Shown here: piece after piece, positions 10,448 to 19,000 of the stretch
Layout of the letters: each line of letters begins with the position of its first letter
How positions within the stretch are numbered: the first letter of the stretch is position 1
Assembly (NCBI RefSeq): GCF_024169245.1
Contig: NZ_JALJWP010000001.1
Span: forward strand, 2,419,501 to 2,483,500
From: Pseudomonas koreensis
Lineage (GTDB): Bacteria; Pseudomonadota; Gammaproteobacteria; Pseudomonadales; Pseudomonadaceae
DNA length: 64,000 nucleotides
Direction: 5' to 3'
Notes under the pieces: generated by a model
Databases searched by the model: none
Seen by the model: the letters and a program-made list of their open reading frames with translations, nothing else
What the model was told of the DNA's origin: nothing
Position numbers and translations under genes: made by a program

Positions 10448-13400
10448 ATGTTGATCCTGCGCGGCGCTCCTGCCCTTTCTGCCTTTCGCCACAGCAAACT
10501 CCTTGAGCAACTGAGCCAGAAGGTTCCAGCTGTCAGTGGCCTGTATGCTGAATTCGCTCACTTCGCCGAAGTCACCGGCGTCCTGACCGGCGACGAACAG
10601 CAGGTGCTAGCGCGCCTTCTGAAGTACGGCCCAAGTGTTCCGGTTCAAGAGCCGGCCGGTCGTCTGTTTCTGGTGTTGCCGCGTTTCGGCACCATCTCGC
10701 CGTGGTCGAGCAAGGCCAGTGACATCGCCCGCAACTGCGGCCTGAGCAAGATCCAGCGCCTGGAACGCGGTATCGCCTTCTACGTCGCCGGCCAGTTCAG
10801 CGAAGCCGAAGCCCGGCTGATTTCGGACGCCCTGCATGACCGCATGACCCAGATCGTGCTGGCCAACCTCGAGCAGGCTGCCGGTCTGTTCAGCCACGCC
10901 GAGCCGAAGCCGCTGACCGCCATCGACATTCTTGGTGGCGGCCGCGCCGCGCTGGAAAAGGCCAACACCGAGCTGGGCCTGGCCCTGGCCGAAGACGAGA
11001 TCGACTATCTGGTCAACGCCTTCAATGGTCTCAAGCGCAACCCGCACGACATCGAACTGATGATGTTCGCCCAGGCCAACTCCGAGCACTGCCGCCACAA
11101 GATCTTCAACGCCAGTTGGGACATCGACGGCCAGAGCCAGGAAAAAAGCCTGTTCGGCATGATCAAGAACACCTATCAGATGCACAGCGAAGGCGTGCTG
11201 TCCGCTTACAAGGACAACGCTTCGGTGATCGTCGGCAACGTTGCCGGCCGCTTCTTCCCGAACCCTGAAACCCGCCAGTACGGCGCGGTGCAGGAGCCGG
11301 TGCACATCCTGATGAAGGTTGAAACCCATAACCACCCGACCGCGATCGCCCCGTTCCCGGGCGCATCCACCGGTTCCGGCGGCGAGATCCGTGACGAAGG
11401 TGCAACCGGTCGTGGCGCCAAGCCAAAGGCTGGCCTCACCGGTTTCACCGTATCGAACCTGCAGATTCCGGGCTTCGAACAGCCGTGGGAAGTGCCGTAC
11501 GGCAAGCCTGAGCGCATCGTTACCGCGCTCGACATCATGATCGAAGGCCCGCTCGGCGGCGCGGCGTTCAACAACGAATTCGGTCGTCCGGCCCTGACTG
11601 GCTACTTCCGTACCTTCGAACAGTCGATCAGCACCCCGCATGGTGACGAAGTGCGCGGCTACCACAAGCCGATCATGCTCGCTGGCGGCATGGGCAACAT
11701 CCGTGAAGAGCACGTCAAGAAAGGCGAGATCGTCGTCGGCTCCAAGCTGATCGTGCTCGGCGGCCCGGCGATGTTGATCGGTCTCGGTGGCGGCGCCGCT
11801 TCCTCGATGGCCACTGGCACCAGCTCGGCGGATCTCGACTTCGCTTCCGTACAGCGTGAAAACCCTGAAATGGAGCGCCGTTGCCAGGAAGTCATCGACC
11901 GCTGCTGGCAACTGGGTGACAAGAACCCGATCAGCTTCATCCACGACGTCGGCGCGGGCGGTCTGTCCAACGCCTTCCCGGAACTGGTCAACGATGGCGA
12001 CCGCGGTGGCCGTTTCGAACTGCGCAACATCCCTAATGACGAGCCGGGCATGGCCCCGCACGAAATCTGGTCGAACGAATCCCAGGAACGTTACGTGCTG
12101 GCGGTCGGTCCTGAAGATTTCGAGCGCTTCCAGGCAATCTGCGAACGCGAGCGCTGCCCGTTTGCCGTCGTCGGTGAAGCCACTGCCGAACCGCAGCTTA
12201 CTGTCACGGATAGCCACTTCGGCAACAACCCGGTGGACATGCCGCTGGAAGTGTTGCTCGGCAAGGCGCCGCGCATGCACCGTTCGGTGGTTCGCGAAGC
12301 CGAACTGGGCGATGACTTCGATCCGTCGAACCTCGACATCACCGAAAGCATCGAGCGCGTTCTGCATCACCCGGCTGTGGCGAGCAAGAGCTTCCTGATC
12401 ACCATCGGCGACCGCACCATCACCGGCCTCGTTGCCCGTGACCAGATGGTCGGTCCATGGCAAGTGCCGGTGGCCGACGTTGCCGTCACCGCCACCAGTT
12501 TCGACGTCTACACCGGTGAAGCCATGGCGATGGGCGAGCGTACTCCGCTGGCTCTGCTGGACGCGCCGGCATCGGGCCGCATGGCCATCGGCGAAACCAT
12601 CACCAACATTGCCGCGTCGCGCATCAACAAGCTCTCCGACATCAAACTGTCGGCGAACTGGATGTCGGCGGCCGGCCACCCGGGCGAAGACGCGCGTCTG
12701 TATGACACCGTGAAAGCGGTCGGCATGGAGCTGTGCCCTGAGCTGGGCATCACCATTCCGGTGGGCAAGGACTCGATGTCCATGGCCACGCGCTGGAACG
12801 ACAACGGCGAAGACAAGACCGTCACCTCGCCAATGTCGCTGATCGTCACCGGTTTCGCGCCAGTGGCTGACATCCGTCAGACCCTGACCCCGGAACTGCG
12901 CATGGACAAGGGCACCACCGACCTGATCCTGATCGACCTCGGTCGCGGCCAGAACCGCATGGGTGCGTCTATCCTCGCGCAAGTCCACGGCAAACTCGGC
13001 CGGCACGCGCCGGACGTCGATGACGCCGAAGACCTGAAGGCCTTCTTCGCCGTGATCCAGGGCCTCAACGCCGACGGTCACTTGCTGGCCTACCACGACC
13101 GTTCCGACGGTGGTCTGCTGGCCTCCGTGGTGGAAATGGCCTTCGCCGGCCACTGCGGTCTGAGCCTGAACCTGGACAGCGTTGCCGAATCCGCGTCGGA
13201 AATCGCCGCGATCCTGTTCAACGAAGAACTCGGCGCGGTGATCCAGGTTCGCCAGGACGCCACCCCGGACATCCTCGCGCAGTTCAGCGCCGCCGGTCTG
13301 GGCGACTGTGTGTCGGTGATCGGTCAGCCGATCAACAATGGCCAGATCAACATCACCTTCAACGGTGACACCGTGTTCGAAGGCCAGCGTCGTCTGCTGC

Positions 13401-14344
13401 AGCGTCAGTGGGCCGAGACCAGCTACCAGATCCAGCGTCTGCGTGACAACGCCGACTGCGCCGAGCAGGAATTCGACGCGCTGCTGGAAGAAGACAACCC
13501 GGGCCTGAGCGTCAAGCTCAGCTACGACGTCAATCAGGACATCGCTGCGCCTTACATCAAGAAAGGCATTCGCCCACAGGTTGCCGTGCTGCGTGAGCAG
13601 GGCGTCAACGGTCAGGTGGAAATGGCCGCCGCATTCGACCGCGCCGGTTTCAGCGCCATCGACGTGCACATGAGCGACATCCTCGCCGGTCGTGTCGACC
13701 TCAACGAGTTCAAAGGCCTGGTGGCCTGCGGTGGTTTCTCCTACGGCGACGTGCTCGGCGCCGGTGAAGGCTGGGCCAAGTCGGCGCTGTTCAACAGCCG
13801 CGCCCGCGACGCGTTCCAGGGCTTCTTCGAACGTAACGACAGCTTCACGCTGGGCGTGTGCAACGGTTGCCAGATGATGTCCAACCTGCACGAGCTGATC
13901 CCGGGCAGCGAGTTCTGGCCGCACTTCGTGCGCAACCGCTCCGAGCAGTTCGAAGCGCGGGTGGCGATGGTGCAGATCCAGGAGTCGAACTCGATCTTCC
14001 TGCAGGGCATGGCCGGTTCGCGCATGCCGATCGCCATCGCCCACGGTGAAGGACATGCCGAGTTCGCCAGCGAAGAAGCGCTGCTGGAAGCCGATCTGTC
14101 CGGTTGCGTGGCGATGCGTTTTGTCGACAACCACGGCAAGGTCACCGAAGCCTACCCGGCCAACCCGAACGGCTCGCCGCGCGGGATCACCGGTCTGACC
14201 AGCCGTGACGGTCGCGTGACGATCATGATGCCGCACCCGGAGCGAGTGTTCCGCGCGGTGCAGAACTCGTGGCGTTCGGAGGACTGGAACGAGGACGCGC
14301 CGTGGATGCGCATGTTCCGTAACGCTCGCGTCTGGGTTAACTAA
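10448..14344 (+). CDS. purL: Phosphoribosylformylglycinamidine synthase
   Basis: This large-type PurL catalyses the fourth step of purine synthesis, FGAR plus glutamine and ATP to FGAM. The 1298-residue length is that of the single-chain proteobacterial enzyme. It has an N-terminal PurS-like domain (about residues 1-150), a linker, two tandem AIRS-like ATP-binding halves (about residues 170-1000) and a C-terminal class I glutaminase. The glutaminase nucleophile is in LGVCNGCQ (Cys1138), with its His in the later MMPHPERVF motif. A TAGAAT hexamer at 10400-10405 may be the -10 of its promoter. The very long antisense open frame is a codon-bias shadow. Confidence 0.97.
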   Translation: MLILRGAPALSAFRHSKLLEQLSQKVPAVSGLYAEFAHFAEVTGVLTGDEQQVLARLLKYGPSVPVQEPAGRLFLVLPRFGTISPWSSKASDIARNCGLSKIQRLERGIAFYVAGQFSEAEARLISDALHDRMTQIVLANLEQAAGLFSHAEPKPLTAIDILGGGRAALEKANTELGLALAEDEIDYLVNAFNGLKRNPHDIELMMFAQANSEHCRHKIFNASWDIDGQSQEKSLFGMIKNTYQMHSEGVLSAYKDNASVIVGNVAGRFFPNPETRQYGAVQEPVHILMKVETHNHPTAIAPFPGASTGSGGEIRDEGATGRGAKPKAGLTGFTVSNLQIPGFEQPWEVPYGKPERIVTALDIMIEGPLGGAAFNNEFGRPALTGYFRTFEQSISTPHGDEVRGYHKPIMLAGGMGNIREEHVKKGEIVVGSKLIVLGGPAMLIGLGGGAASSMATGTSSADLDFASVQRENPEMERRCQEVIDRCWQLGDKNPISFIHDVGAGGLSNAFPELVNDGDRGGRFELRNIPNDEPGMAPHEIWSNESQERYVLAVGPEDFERFQAICERERCPFAVVGEATAEPQLTVTDSHFGNNPVDMPLEVLLGKAPRMHRSVVREAELGDDFDPSNLDITESIERVLHHPAVASKSFLITIGDRTITGLVARDQMVGPWQVPVADVAVTATSFDVYTGEAMAMGERTPLALLDAPASGRMAIGETITNIAASRINKLSDIKLSANWMSAAGHPGEDARLYDTVKAVGMELCPELGITIPVGKDSMSMATRWNDNGEDKTVTSPMSLIVTGFAPVADIRQTLTPELRMDKGTTDLILIDLGRGQNRMGASILAQVHGKLGRHAPDVDDAEDLKAFFAVIQGLNADGHLLAYHDRSDGGLLASVVEMAFAGHCGLSLNLDSVAESASEIAAILFNEELGAVIQVRQDATPDILAQFSAAGLGDCVSVIGQPINNGQINITFNGDTVFEGQRRLLQRQWAETSYQIQRLRDNADCAEQEFDALLEEDNPGLSVKLSYDVNQDIAAPYIKKGIRPQVAVLREQGVNGQVEMAAAFDRAGFSAIDVHMSDILAGRVDLNEFKGLVACGGFSYGDVLGAGEGWAKSALFNSRARDAFQGFFERNDSFTLGVCNGCQMMSNLHELIPGSEFWPHFVRNRSEQFEARVAMVQIQESNSIFLQGMAGSRMPIAIAHGEGHAEFASEEALLEADLSGCVAMRFVDNHGKVTEAYPANPNGSPRGITGLTSRDGRVTIMMPHPERVFRAVQNSWRSEDWNEDAPWMRMFRNARVWVN

Positions 14345-14349
14345 GGTCT

Positions 14350-14661
14350 GTGTACAAGCTCGCCTTTTTTGTTCCTGACAGCCATGTCGAGTTGGTCAAA
14401 GGGGCTGTGTTCGCCGCCGGTGGTGGGCGGATCGGTGACTATGACCACTGTGCCTGGCAGGTGCTTGGTCTGGGCCAGTTTCGACCGTTGGACGGCAGTC
14501 AACCGTTTATCGGTCAGGCGGGGCAGGTCGAGCGGGTTGAGGAATGGAAGGTTGAGCTTGTCGTCGCGGATGAGTTGATTGTGGCTGTTGTGGCGGCGTT
14601 GAAGCTCAGTCATCCGTATGAGACGCCGGCTTATGAGGTGTGGCGGCTGGAGGATTTCTGA
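14350..14661 (+). CDS. YqfO / NIF3-like small protein
   Basis: This 103-residue protein resembles the short CutA-like domain inserted in NIF3/YqfO proteins. Features are the N-terminal YKLAFFVP, the ..GAVFAAGGGRIGDYDHCAW glycine-rich stretch and the C-terminal SHPYETPAYEVW motif. Stand-alone copies are widespread in pseudomonads; the biochemical role is not established. It starts with a GTG 5 bp after purL stops and is followed by a strong terminator, so it is probably the last gene of the purL transcript. Confidence 0.8.
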   Translation: MYKLAFFVPDSHVELVKGAVFAAGGGRIGDYDHCAWQVLGLGQFRPLDGSQPFIGQAGQVERVEEWKVELVVADELIVAVVAALKLSHPYETPAYEVWRLEDF

Positions 14662-14685
14662 TCTTCTTTGCTGCTTGGACGGGAG

Positions 14686-14718
14686 ACCCGCAGATGAGTG
14701 ATTGTCTGCGGGTTTTTT
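14686..14718 (+). terminator. Rho-independent terminator after the YqfO-like gene
   Basis: A 9-bp perfect stem (ACCCGCAGA paired with TCTGCGGGT) is followed by six T. Confidence 0.85.
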
Positions 14719-14816
14719 GTTGGTCTTGGTTTTATGTTGATTTGGGTGAATATCCGTTGCTTCGGTAGCGGCTGCTGGCGGTTTCGCCTGACGGCGACTT
14801 ACTTTTTTACAAGCGC

Positions 14817-14972
14817 CTAAAAAAGTAAGCAAAAAACGCTAGCTCCTGCGTTCGGCCCTCGCAGGCTCGGGTTCCTTCGCTGCGGGATCGATCCGGGCGC
14901 AGCGCCTCCGGTTTGCTTCGCTGCACCTCCTCTCGCTGTGTCTGGCTGCGCCAGACGGTCGCTGCGCTCCCA
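14817..14972 (+). repeat. Direct repeat copy 1 flanking the toxin block
   Basis: The first 66 nt (14817-14882) match 21957-22022 with two visible mismatches, and matching sequence resumes afterwards (ACCTCCTCTCGCTGTGT). Copy 1 carries about 41 extra nt between two occurrences of TTCGCTGC, so it has an internal partial duplication or copy 2 has a deletion. Just upstream, CTTACTTTTTT and AAAAAAGTAAG form an 11-bp inverted repeat around the start of the copy. Confidence 0.7.
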
Positions 14973-15099
14973 CGCCCGGATCAATCCCTCCACTCAGCCT
15001 TCCGACGTCGCCCGTGGATCAAGATCAAAAGCACTCGAGCTAACGCTCATTGTTGAGTGGGGCGGCTTTGCCGCGGGCAGCTGCGCTGCTTTGCTTTTC

Positions 15100-15197
15100 T
15101 GTGGGAGCGAGCCTGCTCGCGAAGGCGGCCTGACATCCGACCTGTTTCTTGAGGTTGTACTCGATCCCATTGTAGGAGTGAGCCTGCTCGCGATGAG
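15100..15197. repeat. Two class B REP sequences in direct orientation
   Basis: GTGGGAGCGAGCCTGCTCGCG (in two parts: GTGGGAGCGAG, CCTGCTCGCG) at 15101-15122 and its GTAGGAGTGAG variant at 15172-15193 lie in the same orientation about 70 bp apart, not as an inverted pair. The rest of 14973-15400 shows no convincing gene. Confidence 0.65.
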
Positions 15198-15410
15198 GCC
15201 CATCCAGGCGCCCGAGAACTTGAGATTGTTTAAATCCGGTACAAATGACCAGAACCTTCCCACAACGTTTTCAGGTTGTCCGTCGGACGTGCGATCTCTA
15301 GTCTTTTCCCGTCGCTGCGAATCAGCGACCGGGAGTGAGATCCCCGGATAGCTTGCAACTGGCGCCAGCACCACGATAATTGGCGCCAGCTCAATCTGCT
15401 GCCTGTTTTA

Positions 15411-15507
15411 TGGCGGCTGTGTGCGGGCAGACTTCGGTCTGGCCGGTTGCCTGCTCCGGTGGATCTCACCTCGCACATAGCTGCCACCCATTCGCCGCGT
15501 GAGATCC
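15411..15507 (+). promoter_or_regulatory. Structured RNA leader upstream of the DUF6124 gene
   Basis: TGGCGGCTGTGTGCG (15411-15425) can pair along all 15 positions with CGCACATAGCTGCCA (15472-15486), allowing two G-U wobbles. Inside lies a hairpin CAGAC-TTCG-GTCTG with a UUCG tetraloop (15428-15441). The enclosed GGATCTCAC (15461-15469) is also perfectly complementary to GTGAGATCC at 15499-15507 and at 15335-15343, which permits alternative folds close to the start codon at 15550. I infer a cis-acting RNA; it has not been matched to any named family. Confidence 0.5.
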
Positions 15508-15549
15508 GGCGATCGATGGCTGCCCATCAGCATCAGCAGGAGAAGCATT

Positions 15550-15912
15550 GTGGATAAAATCGTCCCCGACCCACCCCTCGAACCCACAACCCCCCTCGAA
15601 CAAACCATCCGCGCCGACGACCTCGCCAAAAACCGCGAAGCGATCAAGCGTGCCCTGGATTTTTACCTGTGCCCGCAGCCGAGCAAGGCGCACCCGCCCA
15701 GCACCATGTTCCTCGTCCAGCCCGAAATCGACACCGAAACCCTGCTGGCCCACGCCTGTGAATCACTCGCTTCGGCCAACACCCTGGCCAGCGATTTCGC
15801 CGATCAACTGGGGCGGCCGCAGCGCAATACGGCGCTGGCGATCCAGCAGATCATCATGCTCGCGGAGCTGGCGGTGAATCGGGCGCTGGATCGGGTCGAT
15901 TCGCAAGTCTGA
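15550..15912 (+). CDS. DUF6124 family protein
   Basis: The 120-residue acidic protein carries the hallmark segments of the Pseudomonas DUF6124 family: a proline-rich N-terminus, AIKRALDFYLCP, the PPSTMFLVQPEIDTETLLAHACESLASAN-type centre and a C-terminal helix ending in NRALDRVD. Members are short cytosolic proteins of unknown function, often present in several copies per genome. The GTG at 15550 is chosen because AGGAG lies about 8 nt upstream. An earlier in-frame start would read through the structured leader. The next gene is convergent. Confidence 0.75.
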   Translation: MDKIVPDPPLEPTTPLEQTIRADDLAKNREAIKRALDFYLCPQPSKAHPPSTMFLVQPEIDTETLLAHACESLASANTLASDFADQLGRPQRNTALAIQQIIMLAELAVNRALDRVDSQV

Positions 15913-15949
15913 AACTCCGGCCGCTCGCAGTTCGCTTGCTCTTGGCCAT

Positions 15950-15982
15950 AAAAAAACCACTGGGCTTTCAGACCCAGTGGTT
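15950..15982 (-). terminator. Rho-independent terminator of the toxin-like gene
   Basis: A 10-bp stem (AACCACTGGG paired with CCCAGTGGTT) is followed, on the minus strand, by seven T. It sits 28 bp past the stop codon of the minus-strand gene. It has no T-run on the plus strand, so it mainly serves that gene. Confidence 0.8.
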
Positions 15983-16010
15983 CTGCACACAACGTACAAG
16001 CGAACCTGCG

Positions 16011-19000
16011 TTATTTCACCTGCGTCAACTTCACATCTGTTTCAAGCATCTCGATCAGCGTCCGCAGGTACTTGAACACCTGATCTTTCTTCTCCCAACG
16101 GTCAACGAACAACAAGCCTTTGTCATTGACCTGGATCGGCGTGACAACAATTTCACCGGTTTTGGATTTATGCACCAGACGGGTTCCGCTCGTGCCTTCA
16201 GATTCAATCAGGAACATACCGGGGTGGGTCAGTTTGCTGCGACTGACCGACGGCGCCGGGGAAGGTTTTTTCTGTCCGGCAACAGCGACTTTGATAAGAA
16301 AATCACTTTGCACCGCGCGCTGGCTGGTTCCGCCCTTTTCAGTCGAATCGGCGAGGATTTCCGCTGTGCCGCGGTGGACACCTCTGGCCAGTTCAGGAGC
16401 GGTGTCACGCACGTGGAGACTGACAGCAGACAGGGTGTCCGCCAGACCCGGCACACCCAGGTTGTAATTGGTGTGGGAGTTGCCGATGAGTGCAACCCAT
16501 TTATGCGGCCCGTTGGCAAGCTGGTCAGCCTCGATCACTCGGGTTGCGAAATAACTGAACATCTCGTTTCGGGAGATATCCGGGTCATAAATGCCCTTCA
16601 GGTGGTAAGAAGCTGTGCAATCGAGCGCCCTGATTCGAATGTTGTACTTGGCTGCCGTCTGATAGAGCTCGGTGTACGTATCGCTGCCTTTATAGGTAGG
16701 CATGTGCCCTGCATCCTGACGGTGCAGATAATTCTTGAGCCTCTCCGGCATGCGTTGGGTCTGACGAAAGATATCCAGATCGGCCTGGTGCACATCGGTC
16801 AAGAGGTGCTCCACGTACAGTGTGTCGTAACCGGCTTGCTTGAGCGCCTTCATGTGCTTTTTCAGGAGCGCTTTGCTCGATACACCTGCATGTGCTTCGC
16901 CAATCAGCAGGTTCAAGCGTTGATCGGACAGCTGTTTTAAAAAAGCTTCGAACGTAGTATCGGACGTCAGCGACGGCAGGACCGGCGCTTCGGGAGGGAT
17001 GTAATCGGCGAACGTGTCTCTGGCAGTTTTTTCCAGACGCTCACGCATGGAAATGAAGGCGTCGTAGGCCGTTTGCTCATTCGACGCGACCGGGCGGTAG
17101 TTTGAATCCAGGGAGTAGGGTTTATTTAACATCTGCGCGATATCGTCACGCAGTGAGGGTGCAATGTCGTAGTCGCTGAAATGATCGACAACGGCGGCAG
17201 TTGCCTCTGGCGTTGTGACCGGTGGGGGAGCTTTGTACGGGGTCGGCGTTTGCACGAGATAGTCGCCCCTCGCCGTTGTGTCCCCGGCGATTGAACCTGG
17301 CGAATCCAGACCGACCCGTGTGGGCTGGTTCAGGCCGATGTCTTCAATGCGCACGGCAACGGCGTCGTGCAGATCCGCCAGACCTGGCGTGCCGTTGAAG
17401 GTGGTCATGCGCGAGTCATCCACCAGTGCTACCCAGCGTTCGTCCGGTGCATCGGCAACATCGTCGGCAATGACCTGGTGCGAATAGAAGTTTCTGACCT
17501 CATTGCTGCGTGGGGTCAGCGGCGAGACGTCCGACATCAGCAGGACATCGTCCAGCTCATAGCAGGTGGAGGCGTCCAGTGCACCGATCTTCAGGTTTTT
17601 TTCATGGGCCTTGCGCACCAGTGCCAGATAGGAGAATGCCGCGTCGGCTTCATGACCGAGGGCCTTATCCACAGCTTGCAGATGCTTTTTGATGTGCCGC
17701 CATGACTTGCCCTGGTTGAACTTCTCCAGCTTGAGGGCAAAGACATCCCCCGGCAGATATTCCAGATAAAGACGCTTGAAGCCGTTGGCGATCAGCGCGT
17801 CGATGTAGGTGATCAGCACCTGTTTGCTCGCGATGGATCCAGGGCGGGCGCCGATGACCAGATTCTTGCCGGTGAAGGCTTCGCTGGCGAGCAACTGCGT
17901 AAAGGAGGTGTCCGCGCCGACAGAAGCGACCTCAGTCCGGGCGGGGAGGGCAGCCAGATCTGCGAAATGCAGCTTGGCGTCCGTGGTCAGTTTGGCCGCC
18001 TGGCTCAGGTATACCCTGCGGGTAGTGCCAAGTTCATCGACCGCGCCAGCGAGGATCGTATTGGGGTGGGCCATGTAGTCCTCGGCTCGTTTCACGAGTT
18101 GCAGCCTTGTCTCCGGGTTCATGGCCGCTTCGATGCGCGCATGGTATTTGGTCGGAACACCGTAATCTTTATGGGGGCCGGGTGTTTCCGATACGGCGTC
18201 GTACTTCGGGGCTCCGCCGGCCACACCGCTGCGCACCAGCACGCCATCGGCATTGGGCACGACCACAATACCGGTCGACAGCAAACGGCCGGTATTCGGG
18301 TCAGGGCGATGCAACAAGTAGCGACCCAAGGCATCGGGCTTGTCCGGGGCCCACAGGGCCCGCCCGTCAAAAAACACCGGGCGCAGACCTTGTGTCAGAG
18401 AGGTATCGGATTCCAGCGGCGCGATCAACTTCAGCGCTTGCTCTGCACGGCTTCCGGCGGTGCTCAGACGCGCACTTTTCACATGGAACCTGAGTGAGCG
18501 CACAACCGGGCGCAGATCGGTCAACAACGCGCCGGCGCTGTTGAACAGGTAACCCACCAGATACTGCAGCGCGGCACCGTTGTCGCCTCGCTGGTAAGCG
18601 GCGAGCGCGAGCATGGCGTCCTTGAAGGCCAGCAGCAGACCGCTGCTCAGGCTTAAAAGAGGGTAGGGCATGGTTGCGATGGCGGTAACGATCTCGACGC
18701 ACGTCCAGAGCAACCCCATGATCATCTCGTTGCGATTGACGGTGGTCGCGTGGACGTCGTCGATCTTGCGTTGCAACTTCATGTCGTAAAGGGCGTAGCG
18801 CAAGTCACTGACAGGCGCCACGGAACGCGTTGAATCGTAATGCGCCTCGCTGGGCGTGGACTTGTCGAGTTCCTGTGGTAAACGTTTTTTCGCCGTCTCG
18901 AGAAACGTGCGAACGCGGGTTCGCGATTGCACCGAGACCCGGCTGGTGAGGTATTCGATCATGCCGGGCTGCTGTTTCAGCAGGTAGTTGAACAGCCTGG

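Noticed and set aside
10607..14236. A 1209-codon open frame on the strand opposite purL
   Set aside because: It mirrors purL codon by codon in a high-GC genome, has low-complexity His/Asp/Arg/Val-rich content and no ribosome site; purL itself is certain.
14341..14832. A 163-codon minus-strand frame over the YqfO-like gene and following spacer
   Set aside because: It crosses a strong terminator and a repeat element and has no protein-like pattern.
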